64,000 nucleotides of DNA from Flavobacterium tructae (GCF_002217475.1 NZ_MUHH01000017.1:234950-298949), one strand, 5' to 3'; positions 9,601 to 18,589 are shown, counted from the first letter of the stretch. Numbers and translations: made by a program. The notes: generated by a model not told the origin, from the letters alone.

Positions 9601-11794
9601 TACTTTTTAAATCCGTACAGGTGATTGGAGTTGAAGTAGCTACTGCAGTAAATGGAGCCGATTCAGAAATAATGATATTAGAGAACAGCACCTGACCGCC
9701 TTGTGCGTCTGATACTATTATGTCGTAAGAACCATTGATCAGGTTTGTAAATACATTGGACTGAGTTGTCGTTAATGGAGATCCGGTCGACTTTTGCAGC
9801 CTATAACTATAAGGTGTGATACCCCCACTGGTAGTAATCGTAACAGTACCTTTGTCGACTACATAAGACGAAACAAGTGGGGTAGGCTCTACTACTGTTA
9901 TAGGAATACTTACCGTACATTTATTAGGGTCTTTTATAGAAATAGTGTGATTACCATAAGTTACCATTCCAAAAATTCTCGAATCCTGATAACTACCTCC
10001 ATCAAGGGCGTATTGATATTTTCCATAACCACCACTTGCATTAACGGTTACAGTTCTGTAATAATAGGTAATTTCGGCAGTTATCGGAGTAGGATCTTCT
10101 AATACTACTGTTGTCGAAACAATACAGCCGTTTGAATCTTTTGCAGATAATACATAATTCCCTGCTGTTAAATTTTCAAAAAGGTTATTAGAAGAATAAG
10201 GCCCTCCGTTTATTGAAAAAAGAATAGGCGATTTTCCGTTATTGGTCCCCACTAATATGGAACCATTAGAATCTCCGTGACACAATATACTTTTATAAGT
10301 TGTGTTTATTACGGGTATTTTTATTGGATCTATAATTGCAGTTGCCGTAACTACAGCGTTTTGTGCATCAAGAACTTTTACATTGTAAGTTCCGGCACTT
10401 AAATTAGAAAATACATTAGAACTGCTATACGTATTTCCGTTGTCTATTGAGTATTGATAAGGAGCTGAACCTCCCGAAGCATTTACTGTTATAGTTCCGG
10501 TTGACATAGAACATGTAACAGGAGATATGTCTAAGACTGCTGATAAAGGCGTGGTTTTTTTAAGAATAGAAATATTGGTTTGCGATGCACTACAATTAGT
10601 GGCATCGTTCACCAGGACACCATAAGTTCCTGATTTCAAACCTTGGAAAACATTTGATGATTGGTAAGGTTTAAGAGGATTACCGGCATTATCGGTTAGG
10701 GTATACGTATAAGGTTTAAGGGCTCCATTGGCCGTTACGGTTATAGTACCGTCATTATCATCGTTAGTTGTAGGATCTGTTTTTGCTGTTGTTATGGAAA
10801 GAGGTACAAGTTCGGCTATCGTGACATTAGCATAACGCACCACATTTTGGACATCCTTTACTTCAAAAACATAATCTCCTGCAGCAAGGTTCGAAAAAAC
10901 ATTCATAGGTTGATAAGGACCTTTATTGACTGCGTAAACGTACGGAGCATTTCCTCCAGCTGCAAAAACACTAACTCTAGCCTTCTCAATACAGTCAATA
11001 GGTTTTAGTATCTGGGTTCCCAAAGTCAGTGGATAATAAACATTCACCGATTCTGATGCTACACAACCCTGAGCATCTTTTACGCTAAAAGTGTAGGATC
11101 CGACAGGCATATTTGAAAAAACATAACTCGTTTGATAATTGATTCCGTCCGAAGAATATTGATATGGAGATGTTCCTCCTGAGGCACTAACCACTACCGT
11201 TTGATTTTCAGTAAATAGTTTTACTGTCAAAGCAGAAGGTTCGGTTATCTGAAAAGTATAAAGCATCGATTGACAGCCTATGGCATCTTTTACAGCAATG
11301 GTATGTGTATCTGCTGACAAGTCCCTAAAAGTACCTATGGGATTACCATTATAAACGGTAAAAGGTCTTCCATCCAGACTATAAGCATAAGGTGTTTTGC
11401 CTCCTGACGGAGCTACAGTTAAAATACCGTTATTTTGTCCTTTACAACTTGCGGGTATTGTAAGAGGTGTAAAATTGATCTGATCGTATATTTTTAGATT
11501 AAAATAGTTTGTTGTAACCGTTCCTTTATTGTCTATTCTGGCAAAAATAGTCGTAGACGGTGCCGTACTATTGTAGGAGGCTGGCTGTGCAATTGCGTTT
11601 GTATTAGCCGCAGCATCCTGAGCGCTAAGATGATAACTAAGCGTAGTTTCTACCGGATTTAAGTTACCAAGTAAAGCAGATTGATTGAGCGTTAAGTTAA
11701 ACTGGGTATCCCCGTAACAATGCTCAATATCACTGACCTGAGCATAAAAATAATTAGAAAACAGTAAAATAAAAAAAAGTAGAGTTTTTTTCAT
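6617..11794 (-). CDS. Giant SprB-repeat surface protein with T9SS type A sorting domain
   Basis: About 1725 residues. The start is placed at the ATG at 11794 because it opens directly into a signal peptide (MKKTLLFFILLFSNYFYAQ); an upstream in-frame ATG at 11824 would add ten residues before it. The body has 19 tandem SprB-type repeats of roughly 75-80 residues, each with a GG-x-x-PYQYS core, an S/N-x-x-F-x-N-L-x-AG-x-Y turn and a VxDxxxC segment. It ends with an Ig-like segment (NIKWYSTKG ... YYASQTIDG) and a T9SS type A domain (FYPNPVQHNLSI ... GFYFLKVKAEGQIKTVKIVKK). The product is therefore exported by type IX secretion and anchored or released outside. SprB itself is a gliding adhesin in Flavobacterium johnsoniae; whether this protein works in gliding, adhesion or defence is unknown. 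It is the last gene of the minus-strand CHAT cluster. Confidence 0.93.
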   Translation of the reverse strand: MKKTLLFFILLFSNYFYAQVSDIEHCYGDTQFNLTLNQSALLGNLNPVETTLSYHLSAQDAAANTNAIAQPASYNSTAPSTTIFARIDNKGTVTTNYFNLKIYDQINFTPLTIPASCKGQNNGILTVAPSGGKTPYAYSLDGRPFTVYNGNPIGTFRDLSADTHTIAVKDAIGCQSMLYTFQITEPSALTVKLFTENQTVVVSASGGTSPYQYSSDGINYQTSYVFSNMPVGSYTFSVKDAQGCVASESVNVYYPLTLGTQILKPIDCIEKARVSVFAAGGNAPYVYAVNKGPYQPMNVFSNLAAGDYVFEVKDVQNVVRYANVTIAELVPLSITTAKTDPTTNDDNDGTITVTANGALKPYTYTLTDNAGNPLKPYQSSNVFQGLKSGTYGVLVNDATNCSASQTNISILKKTTPLSAVLDISPVTCSMSTGTITVNASGGSAPYQYSIDNGNTYSSSNVFSNLSAGTYNVKVLDAQNAVVTATAIIDPIKIPVINTTYKSILCHGDSNGSILVGTNNGKSPILFSINGGPYSSNNLFENLTAGNYVLSAKDSNGCIVSTTVVLEDPTPITAEITYYYRTVTVNASGGYGKYQYALDGGSYQDSRIFGMVTYGNHTISIKDPNKCTVSIPITVVEPTPLVSSYVVDKGTVTITTSGGITPYSYRLQKSTGSPLTTTQSNVFTNLINGSYDIIVSDAQGGQVLFSNIIISESAPFTAVATSTPITCTDLKSTITVTSTGGSAPYQYSMSNPENFVNSNVFSNLNAGNYLVTVRDSNNFRTTASITISSAKPVLASAQIISAISCNGSSEGVVKVNVTQGQAPYTYALDNDPLQTDDTFRNVSPGTHTLRVLDKNGCQATVSVTLSEPTLIQATLAVNGNSITAFATGGTPPYRYSLERNHVVVADLQNSNTFNNLPAGIYTVRTIDANGCYFQSDYLEISQSPVLSASAVITPMDCNNSNGTIIVTATGGTPPYEYSIDNGNNYTSSNVFNNLIAGSYLMKVKDSQAATAAITAVISPANPLTAVATITKTIDCISNGTINVVASGGNGSYQYSIDNGVTYTSNPVFTNLIAGTYSVLVKDALNCTALVNAITLEQPVLLTATVTHTPITNCSSPVSDVIINGVGGTVPYQYSLNGLPFQSSSFYTGINPGNYILEVRDANGCSFSTVFTIVPPVSFVATVVINQAQNCNDFDIATITAIGGQPPYTYSFNESNTFSAANTFTLAPGTYTLKAKDSNGCIATVNATIAPRTTPESTLIITNATTATSNDGALIVNAIRGTAPYTYTLLNSNNTIIVPAQSANTFNNLAPGTYSVIVKDAKGCSSTQTQLTILAPSPLSAVATVIQPDCNNPMGTITVTASGGIFPYQYSMDNGVTYNHSNTFTVSPGSYSIKVRDANNALYTFVTTVVAPNPLHLTTVVTSSVSCVSNGAIMANAIGGQAPYTYSINGSPYQTSNNFVNLNAGVYTITVRDTNNCTVTTTLMLQAPIPIAVSATVYNKNITVTATGGTTPYQYSLDLNTFQSSNTFTVFNYGIYQVAARDVMGCIALIHVTIDPPAPLIEGKNTITVDFKPGQTLGDLVIEGQNIKWYSTKGLSTGKTSKTSETSLPLTTVLVDGVTYYASQTIDGVESTERLAVTAKVNGSLSTPDFALPDFRFYPNPVQHNLSIQNSSAIDEIELISVSGKTILTKRINHTQSEIDLSNVAAGFYFLKVKAEGQIKTVKIVKK

Positions 11795-11821
11795 ACGTAT
11801 CGGTTTGTTAAAATAGGCAAA

Positions 11822-11829
11822 CAAATATA
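11822..11829 (-). promoter_or_regulatory. Possible -7 element (TATATTTG) for the SprB-repeat gene
   Basis: On the minus strand TATATTTG fits TAnnTTTG and lies 27 bases before the chosen start. No TTG sits at the right spacing. If real, the gene can be transcribed separately from the retropepsin gene. Confidence 0.35.
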
Positions 11830-11888
11830 TACAAAAAACAGATTAAAAATCCCGGTATTGAGATTTGGAATTTAAAATTTGTAATCGA

Positions 11889-12326
11889 TTATTTTAAATA
11901 CAAATAATGGTTGTAATAATCGATAATTGCTTTGCCTTCAAGCAGAATATCTGCACCAATAATACCATGAACAGGTTTTGCTTTGTAAGACTCCAAAGCT
12001 TCATTTACATGAGAGAGATCAAAAATAACCAGACTAAAATCGTGGTTTTTCCAACTTCCGAGCTGTAGGCGATTGTGCTTTGAAATTTGGGTTAACATAC
12101 CCGTTCCTCCGGCACCCGAAGCTTTGGTTTTAGACTTTTTTGCAGTCAGTTCAAAACGTTCAATACTTTCAAATCCTACACAGGAATTAGAGGCACCGGT
12201 ATCTAAAATAAAATTTCCCGAAACATCGTTGATTTTTGCCTTAATCAATAAATGCTGCGTTTTGGTAACCTTGAATTTTATTTTTCTGTATTTCTCTTTT
12301 TTGAGAACCTCGTGAAGATTTTCCAT
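11889..12326 (-). CDS. Retropepsin-like aspartic protease
   Basis: A 145-residue protein with the catalytic motif FILDTGASNSCVG (Asp42, Thr43, Gly44), a glycine-rich flap region (KASGAGGTGML) and the second hydrophobic-hydrophobic-Gly element VHGIIGADIL. Only one DTG is present, so as in retropepsins an active enzyme would have to be a homodimer. There is no signal peptide or membrane segment, which puts it in the cytoplasm unless it is carried by a partner. Its first 49 bases overlap the end of the CHAT protease gene in another frame, indicating translational coupling with it. The substrate is unknown. Confidence 0.88.
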   Translation of the reverse strand: MENLHEVLKKEKYRKIKFKVTKTQHLLIKAKINDVSGNFILDTGASNSCVGFESIERFELTAKKSKTKASGAGGTGMLTQISKHNRLQLGSWKNHDFSLVIFDLSHVNEALESYKAKPVHGIIGADILLEGKAIIDYYNHYLYLK

Positions 12327-14941
12327 TTTCGATTATGATTGAAAACCAAAAATAAACCAATTACCCCCAATAAACTAATGATATAAAAGATATAATTTGT
12401 CGATTGTTTCTCTGTTTGGATAGCACCATAGTATACAAAAGAACTCCAGTAATACGGAGATTTTTTAGCATTCGAAATGGACTTGTCCTGTAAAAAAGCA
12501 CGTTTAGCATTCGTATTGGCCTCCGCATAGGATTGTCCTTTTTTGATGTTTTCATAAAAATCGGTCATAAAAACAGAGGTCGTATAATCGTTGACTTTCC
12601 ATAACGAAAACAATAAATTCTGAGCTCCTGCAAATTGAAATCCTCTGGCCACACTCATGGCACCTTCGCCTTTGTACAATTTACCGATTCCGGTTTCGCA
12701 GGCGCTCAAAATTACTAAATCAGGATTGACATTCAGATTGTATAATTCAGAATATAAAATTTCCTGATCGTAAAATTTAATGCTGGCAGGAGTTTCAATA
12801 TCACCCGAAGAAGCGTGAGTGCTCAAGTGTAAAATCGAATAATGGTTCGTATCATTCTTAAAATTAGAAAATGTTGCTTCTGAATTTTCCAGATATTTCC
12901 CCTTAAAATTACTTCTGATAGCCTCTAGTTCCTTTTTAGAATAACGCAATTCAAAAGAAGTATTTTCAAAAACCGGAAAAACACCCAAAATAGTATTTTC
13001 TGAATTTGAAACCGGGTTAGGGTTCAGATACAGGTTTGCTGAAGTAGCATAAGCAATCCTGAAATCATTCAGTAAATAATGCATCTTGGCAAAATTGGTG
13101 GTTTTTGAGTCCTTTGTAATCAAAGCCTCAAAAGGCAAGAAGTTTAAAATGCCATCGGGAACAATGATGAGGTTTTGGTAAATAGTATTTCGTGGCATTT
13201 GCAATAAATCGTATATTTTTTTGCCATAGTAGCTGTATCCCCAAATATCGTTTGTAATAGCGGCTGAGGTATTAAAATAGTTTATAAATGTTATAATACT
13301 CAGCATGGCTGTAGGTGCCGTATCGAGACGATGGAGACTGATTCGGTTGTTCTGTAAGGTGAAATAATACAAATTTTCAGCTCCCATAAAGTAGTACACC
13401 ATCACCGCTTTGTCTTTTTCCAATTTCGAAAACAAGGTCTTTAGGTCACTGATTTTAGGAAGTAAATCCGGGTTTTTAGATCGAATTTGCTTTAGAGAGA
13501 GCATAACTTCGTTCTGTTTTTTGATTGCTTGGTTGATGTTCGCAATATTAGCCAGACTGCCCTTTTGCTGTTCTTTTACAATAACATTGTTTAAATTTTG
13601 AAGCTGCACTAAAAGTGATTTCTCTTCTGTAGTTGCCTTTTTGATATTCGATTGATAACTTTTTAAAACCCCTGATTTTGTTTTTTCGGCCAATTGAAAA
13701 GCGCTCTCCAGATATTCTGTTTTGTTTTCCTTTTGAAACAAACGATCATAAATCAAAAGACATTTTTCGGTACGATTTCGGGAACGAATCTGGCTGATTA
13801 TCCTGGAGTTTTCGTAAAGAGTAATGTTCATCAATACTTCTTCGATATGAAGCGAAAGTTCGTAAGATTCCAATGCTTTTTTAAGCTGATTTTGACTCAG
13901 GAAAAGCTGAGCCTGTAAATCGAGTGCATCAATTAAAACCGTTTCGGCATACAATTGATTTTGATTTGGAAGAACATTCTGAGGCGGATAATTTGCGATT
14001 AAAAGTTTAAAAACGGCTTTAAGCTGTTCGGTGCTTTCAGCATATTTTCCTTCATCAAAAAGTAATGAGGCTTTTTCATAGTACAGCTTTGCTATTTTTC
14101 GGGCTTGTATATGAGGTGTTTCCAGCAGAAGCTTTTCCGCTTTCGTTAAATAAGAACTGGATGCTTCAAATTGATGTTTTTGCCGATTTAGCATCGCCAG
14201 ATTCCGGTAAGAATTAGATAAAGTCTCAGATTGGTTTTTCTCGCTTTTCAGATAATTTACAGACGACTTAAAAGTGTTTTCAATTTTTTGATACGTCTCA
14301 GGATGCATTAAATTTCCAGTGGAACTCAGCAGGTAATTGTTGCCTAGATTATTTAGTGCGATTCCTTTCTGAGCATTAGACAGTTTCTCCGTTTTCAGGA
14401 TTTGTTCCAATAAATCAATGGCCAGATTGAATTTACCTGAGCTCTGATAGACATTGGATAAATTCAGGATTGCAGCAAATTTTTGCTTTTGGGCATCCGG
14501 ATAATTTGGAGCAGTGTTAACAATAAAGAAATACTGCTTTATGGTATTTTCCGCACTGTCATAGTCGCCTAAAACGGTATATAAATTGCCTAAGGGTTTC
14601 AGGCAGTATTCGATAATATCGTAATCTGAAAGTTTGTTTTTCTGATAAATTTGCCAGGCTTTTTCATAACTCGCAATGGCCTTTTCGGCTTTCCCAAATT
14701 GATTTTCATAATACGCTTTATTGCAGTTTAAAACTACAATCGCCAGTAATTCGTCTTTGGTTTTTGACTTCGGATTTTTCCAGAAAACAGATTCTGTATT
14801 AGTGAGATCTTGTAGCGCTTTGGGGGAAGGGTGAGCAATAAAAGAGTCAATTGCGGTATATATTTGATCTTCCTGATTCTGTCCAAAAACATTCAGATTG
14901 AAAAAAAGGAAGATTGAAACATATAAGCGATATAAGTTCAT
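12278..14941 (-). CDS. TPR-CHAT domain cysteine protease, membrane anchored
   Basis: An 887-residue protein. MNLYRLYVSIFLFFNLNVFGQ is a signal peptide. Residues about 30-400 are TPR-like helical repeats (for example IALNNLGNNYLLSS and LSNSYRNLAMLNRQ), followed by a coiled stretch. A CHAT domain (roughly 570-830) has the histidine motif ILHLSTHASSG and the cysteine motif VILSACETGIG, the caspase-like dyad, plus the common YKGEGAMSVARGF and SLWKVND elements. One transmembrane helix (IFYIISLLGVIGLFLVF) and a basic tail follow. The layout puts TPR and protease domains on the periplasmic side with a short cytoplasmic end. CHAT proteins are separase/caspase relatives; several act in bacterial immunity or regulated proteolysis. 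The aspartic protease gene overlaps its 3' end. The substrate is unknown. Confidence 0.92.
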   Translation of the reverse strand: MNLYRLYVSIFLFFNLNVFGQNQEDQIYTAIDSFIAHPSPKALQDLTNTESVFWKNPKSKTKDELLAIVVLNCNKAYYENQFGKAEKAIASYEKAWQIYQKNKLSDYDIIEYCLKPLGNLYTVLGDYDSAENTIKQYFFIVNTAPNYPDAQKQKFAAILNLSNVYQSSGKFNLAIDLLEQILKTEKLSNAQKGIALNNLGNNYLLSSTGNLMHPETYQKIENTFKSSVNYLKSEKNQSETLSNSYRNLAMLNRQKHQFEASSSYLTKAEKLLLETPHIQARKIAKLYYEKASLLFDEGKYAESTEQLKAVFKLLIANYPPQNVLPNQNQLYAETVLIDALDLQAQLFLSQNQLKKALESYELSLHIEEVLMNITLYENSRIISQIRSRNRTEKCLLIYDRLFQKENKTEYLESAFQLAEKTKSGVLKSYQSNIKKATTEEKSLLVQLQNLNNVIVKEQQKGSLANIANINQAIKKQNEVMLSLKQIRSKNPDLLPKISDLKTLFSKLEKDKAVMVYYFMGAENLYYFTLQNNRISLHRLDTAPTAMLSIITFINYFNTSAAITNDIWGYSYYGKKIYDLLQMPRNTIYQNLIIVPDGILNFLPFEALITKDSKTTNFAKMHYLLNDFRIAYATSANLYLNPNPVSNSENTILGVFPVFENTSFELRYSKKELEAIRSNFKGKYLENSEATFSNFKNDTNHYSILHLSTHASSGDIETPASIKFYDQEILYSELYNLNVNPDLVILSACETGIGKLYKGEGAMSVARGFQFAGAQNLLFSLWKVNDYTTSVFMTDFYENIKKGQSYAEANTNAKRAFLQDKSISNAKKSPYYWSSFVYYGAIQTEKQSTNYIFYIISLLGVIGLFLVFNHNRKWKIFTRFSKKRNTEK

Positions 14942-14970
14942 ATAATAGATGTAATACTACGAGTGTCCGT

Positions 14971-15021
14971 CTGAGCGAAGTCGAAGACCTTTATTGTCAG
15001 GAAGCCTTCGACTTTGCTCAG
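14971..15021. repeat. Inverted repeat CTGAGCGAAGTCGAAG / CTTCGACTTTGCTCAG
   Basis: Two 16-base arms (14971-14986 and 15006-15021) match with one mismatch. The sequence belongs to the CTGAGCGAAGTCGAAG family that recurs between genes in flavobacteria; a fragment of what looks like the same family ends the window (about 63980-64000). It sits between the PKD and CHAT genes and could act as a weak terminator or transcript-end structure. Confidence 0.75.
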
Positions 15022-15050
15022 GGTGACATTCAGTGACGAACAAAAAACAT

Positions 15051-17003
15051 TTAAAACCTCCAAATCCCATAAAACTGAAAATAGTTGAAATTCTGCTCAA
15101 AATTAATCACATAACGCGCGCCAAAACTCGGTCCGATTCTGGCAAATCCGGCTGTTAAATCGAACAAAACTCCGGTTTTTAAATTTCCAAAACCGTTCTT
15201 TATCGAATTGGACTGCGTTCGGGCACTGATTAAAAACTGATCTGTTCCACCTTCAAAGTTTTCAATTTTTTGGATTTGATTTTGTTCTGATGAGATATCA
15301 AAATTGGCCTGAATTCCGGCTCCGACTCCTATATAATTGTTCAGGTTATAGCGAATCAGGACGGGGATTTCCCAGTTTATATTTTTGTTTTCGGTTGTTG
15401 TGGTGGTACGTTGCAATTGCTTCACGCCATTGGCACCTGCCACAGTCTGATCGATCACTGTTAGGCCGCTTTCGTATTTGTTCAGGGCATTAATCCATTC
15501 TGCCTGCCAGTAAAAACGATACGATTTAAAAGGCGAAATAGTGGCACCCACAAAATAACTCGTTGATTTTTCCAGATCAGGATACAAGTTATAACCGGCT
15601 TTTGCTCCAATTGAAATTCCGGGAAGGAATCGGGTTGTGGCGTAGTTGGTGATGATGGGTTCGTTTTTATCAAAAATAATAGCAGTTCGGCTTCGGGTTT
15701 TTACCTTATGAAAGTCCTCACCAAACTTCATCGAATACTTTACAAAACCTTTTGTACTGTCTTTTTCGTGCACGTTTTTTTGTTCGCTTCCTGGTAAGTA
15801 AATGTTTTTGAAGGTAAAAAAGATTTGATTCTTTTTGATAATGGTATCCAGACAGCTTGTCGTTGGAACTTCATCTTTTGGACAGATGGGACATTTGGGG
15901 TATAGGTCTTCGATCTGGAAGGTTTTTTTATCGAACATATCCGGAATATCAGTTTCAAGTCTAATCATTCGGGCTGGGCCTTCACCGTTGTTTTGAAAAC
16001 GTGTTTTAAAATTTACTCTTTTAAAACGAACCAGTCTGTAATTCATAAAACGCCCATTGGATCCCATTTTGTTAGGATCGTGAGACGTTACGATTTCCAT
16101 TTCCAGATTCTTGATTTTATGGTTTTTATAACTTCGGTTCGGAACAAAAATACCGCGCATGGTAACCGTTGCGCTAGTATCTTTGATCATTTCAGGAGTC
16201 GTTTTAAAAGTATAAAAAACATTTCGGGTTTCATTAGGATTGGCATCGTCAAACTCTAAAACCGAAACATTATGATAGGTTTTATGGGCGTCGAGTAAGG
16301 AAGCATCCAGATCTTCTTCGCTGGTTGTATTCCTGTATTTTTTGGCTTTAAAAGAGTTTTCGGCCGAAGCAACATAGTTTTTAGAATCGTCCAGATCGTC
16401 TACAGAAGCAACGGTTTTTTCCTTTACTTCACGCTCGCTGGCGTAGGTTCTGTAATCAACCAGTTCGAAATTATTATTCTTAAATTGCTTCTCGTTATAA
16501 AATAAATACAGTTTTCCGCTGGAAACATAATTCTCCATATTCTGATAACTCACTACGACTACCATTTCCTGTTCCGGAATCGGGTCACAGTTTTTTAAAA
16601 TCGCAAATCCGTTTTGATCGGCTATAGAAGCAATGTCTTTATAATTGGTATCCGTAAGGTCATTTACGGCTACTTTTTTTGGGCGTGTTGCCGGAGGTTT
16701 TCCATTGTCGTAATTGTTGGTTACGGCAAGTCTGGTAGTGTAGGTTCCTTTGTTTTTGTAGACATGTTTTGGTTCGGCTTCCTTGCTGTAATGTCCGTCA
16801 CCGAGTTCCCACAAATAAGAATAACTGGGTTTTGGAGCACCGGCAATGGGAATTAAAGGAGGCGTTTCGGGTTTATAAGTAACCGCATTTCCGTTCTGAA
16901 TGAAAACAATATTGGCCCTTCGGGTTATGGTGTCTTTTACCTTCGTTTGTCCCATTGCAAGAATAGAAAATAGCATCAATAAAATAGACGATAGTGGTTT
17001 CAT
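15051..17003 (-). CDS. PKD-domain protein with predicted C-terminal outer-membrane barrel
   Basis: A 650-residue exported protein. The signal peptide is MKPLSSILLMLFSILAMGQ. A PKD domain lies at about residues 55-105 (YLWELGDGHYSKEAEPKHVY, then GTYTTRLAVTN). The middle, about 110-440, is beta-rich and of unknown family, with a cysteine-containing CPICPKDE stretch. The last 200 residues alternate polar and hydrophobic positions in long strands (GISIGAKAGYNLYP, NINWEIPVLIRYNLNNYIG, GIQANF) and end in the aromatic FYGIWRF, which looks like an outer-membrane beta-signal. I infer an outer-membrane protein that displays a PKD domain. It lies upstream of the CHAT protease gene in the same direction, so the two may cooperate. 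Confidence 0.82.
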   Translation of the reverse strand: MKPLSSILLMLFSILAMGQTKVKDTITRRANIVFIQNGNAVTYKPETPPLIPIAGAPKPSYSYLWELGDGHYSKEAEPKHVYKNKGTYTTRLAVTNNYDNGKPPATRPKKVAVNDLTDTNYKDIASIADQNGFAILKNCDPIPEQEMVVVVSYQNMENYVSSGKLYLFYNEKQFKNNNFELVDYRTYASEREVKEKTVASVDDLDDSKNYVASAENSFKAKKYRNTTSEEDLDASLLDAHKTYHNVSVLEFDDANPNETRNVFYTFKTTPEMIKDTSATVTMRGIFVPNRSYKNHKIKNLEMEIVTSHDPNKMGSNGRFMNYRLVRFKRVNFKTRFQNNGEGPARMIRLETDIPDMFDKKTFQIEDLYPKCPICPKDEVPTTSCLDTIIKKNQIFFTFKNIYLPGSEQKNVHEKDSTKGFVKYSMKFGEDFHKVKTRSRTAIIFDKNEPIITNYATTRFLPGISIGAKAGYNLYPDLEKSTSYFVGATISPFKSYRFYWQAEWINALNKYESGLTVIDQTVAGANGVKQLQRTTTTTENKNINWEIPVLIRYNLNNYIGVGAGIQANFDISSEQNQIQKIENFEGGTDQFLISARTQSNSIKNGFGNLKTGVLFDLTAGFARIGPSFGARYVINFEQNFNYFQFYGIWRF

Positions 17004-17131
17004 AACTAGAGGTTTTTAGCCCTGATGGGAGCGGCATCCTTTTGTCACGGGGTTCGGGACAAAAGATACAGCGGACAGCAGGATTAGCTTCTGAAAAGTA
17101 TCAGAATTGATTTGAAAACTGGATTAAATGT

Positions 17132-17163
17132 AAAAAAAAGTGATGAGCAAATCATCACTTTTT
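17132..17163 (-). terminator. Terminator downstream of the lipoprotein gene
   Basis: AAAAAGTGATGA pairs perfectly with TCATCACTTTTT around GCAAA. Read on the minus strand it is followed by further T residues, so it ends the lipoprotein transcript before the PKD gene. Confidence 0.8.
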
Positions 17164-17183
17164 CTTAAAAAGTATTTTGTAAC

Positions 17184-18167
17184 TTACTGAATAGCATTGA
17201 TTGCGGCTACTAATTGTGCTTCAGTTCCCACTGTTGTTTCCCCCAGTGTAAAGGTGTACACATCATTTGCAGCAACAGTTACCGCTTTAATTGCATATCG
17301 CCATTGGCCATTGTCTTCGGTTACAAAAATCACATGACATTTTAAGCCAATTGGAATTTGTCCGTAGTGCTCGCTAAACAATCCGGCAGGAGTATAAGTA
17401 TCTAATTTTGCAAGCGCATTAGTGCCTTCACCATCATAAGACAAATAAACTGCGCTATTATTATTATCGTAACCGTCAGGAGCATCAACCAAAAGAGTAG
17501 TTTTCGGTCTTGGGTCACTGTAAAAACGGTCAACGTTTGTCCATCCAAAATTACCAAAAGTCACAAAGTAATTGGTTCCTTCGCCCTGAACGCCGCCTTT
17601 ACCACCGGTTCCGTCAGCATTTGGTTTAGGCTGTTCCCATGCCAGTTCCCCTTTCTCATCAATCTTACCGACCCATAAAGTCATGGCATTGTCGACACCA
17701 TCTGTTAAAGCCGCAGGTACAATTAAATTCATAGAACAGGAACTTTTAAGTTCAACGCCGCCCTGAGTAGCTCTGATAAAAAATTCTCCACCGGAAATCA
17801 ATAAGTTTTTCTTTCCGTCAGGCATAACCCCCATAGTAGGTTTGTTGGTAACCAACATAGTTCCTTTGTCAAAAAGTTCGATGTACTCAATTGCAACTGC
17901 CCCCGTTACCGCAACTCCATTTTTGGTAAGACAATCCCCGTTGATACTTAATTTTACTCCTTTAGCCGAAGTTAAAGTTACCACACCGGTTCCGGCAGTG
18001 ATGGTAAAGTTCTGTGTGTTTTTCTTCACCCCTTGTTCACTTATGCTTTTGAAAGCAGAAGCCGAGGGTGGCAAAATAAGAGCATCATCGCTGTCGCTAT
18101 TGTCGCAGCTTACAAAACTCATTGCCAGTAAAAATAAAAGTCCGATTTTTTTAAAATGTGTGTTCAT
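17184..18167 (-). CDS. Hypothetical lipoprotein
   Basis: A 327-residue protein starting MNTHFKKIGLLFLLAMSFVSC, a clear lipobox with Cys21, followed by the acidic DNSDSDD that in flavobacteria fits surface export of lipoproteins. The rest is beta-rich without a family I can name. One segment (VVTLTSAKGVKLSINGDCL ... GAVAIEYIELFDKGTML) resembles bacterial surface proteins with a domain placed before a glycine-rich linker (ADGTGGKGGVQGEG). It is the first minus-strand gene with a long product facing the sigma-factor operon and may be one of its targets, which is inference from position. Confidence 0.78.
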   Translation of the reverse strand: MNTHFKKIGLLFLLAMSFVSCDNSDSDDALILPPSASAFKSISEQGVKKNTQNFTITAGTGVVTLTSAKGVKLSINGDCLTKNGVAVTGAVAIEYIELFDKGTMLVTNKPTMGVMPDGKKNLLISGGEFFIRATQGGVELKSSCSMNLIVPAALTDGVDNAMTLWVGKIDEKGELAWEQPKPNADGTGGKGGVQGEGTNYFVTFGNFGWTNVDRFYSDPRPKTTLLVDAPDGYDNNNSAVYLSYDGEGTNALAKLDTYTPAGLFSEHYGQIPIGLKCHVIFVTEDNGQWRYAIKAVTVAANDVYTFTLGETTVGTEAQLVAAINAIQ

Positions 18168-18289
18168 GATTTCTAGTTTTTTATAAATCTGTCCTGATGA
18201 TCAGGTGGTTTTCAGATTTCGGTTGTTAATTATATTGCTATATCAATTTGGGTTTGATATTGTTACCCCTGTTTTTGTTTTTTCTGAGT

Positions 18290-18589
18290 TTATTCTGAAA
18301 GACACCTGTCTTCAAATAAATTGCCGTCTTCATCTACAGCAACAAGAATGCTTGTCTTTCGTGAAAGCGTTATTGAAAAATAGATCCATACTGTAATCCA
18401 GAGTCCGAATGTGATACAGGTCAGAAAGAGGTGCAACGGATGATTGATTGCTTTTGGTTTTTTGGATAAAACCACATACGGGAGCTTTTCATTATGCTCC
18501 ACAACCACAAATCCATTTCGTGTTTTGGCAGAAATCATCTGATGAAATTGATCCAAACTCTTTTGGTTTACAAATTGATAGGTTTCCAT
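18290..18589 (-). CDS. Small membrane protein of unknown function
   Basis: A 99-residue protein. A basic, soluble N-terminal half (FVVVEHNEKLPYVVLSKKPK) resembles short domains found before a single membrane segment in Bacteroidota. It is followed by one or two hydrophobic helices (LHLFLTCITFGLWITVWIYF) and a short acidic tail. The start codon and the transmembrane segment make it believable as a gene. It is divergent from the ECF sigma-factor gene with 149 bases between starts. Confidence 0.65.
   Translation of the reverse strand: METYQFVNQKSLDQFHQMISAKTRNGFVVVEHNEKLPYVVLSKKPKAINHPLHLFLTCITFGLWITVWIYFSITLSRKTSILVAVDEDGNLFEDRCLSE

Noticed and set aside
7000..11500. Antisense open frames on the plus strand within the SprB-repeat gene
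   Set aside because: They repeat the same codons in mirror form and arise from the repeat structure of the real gene.
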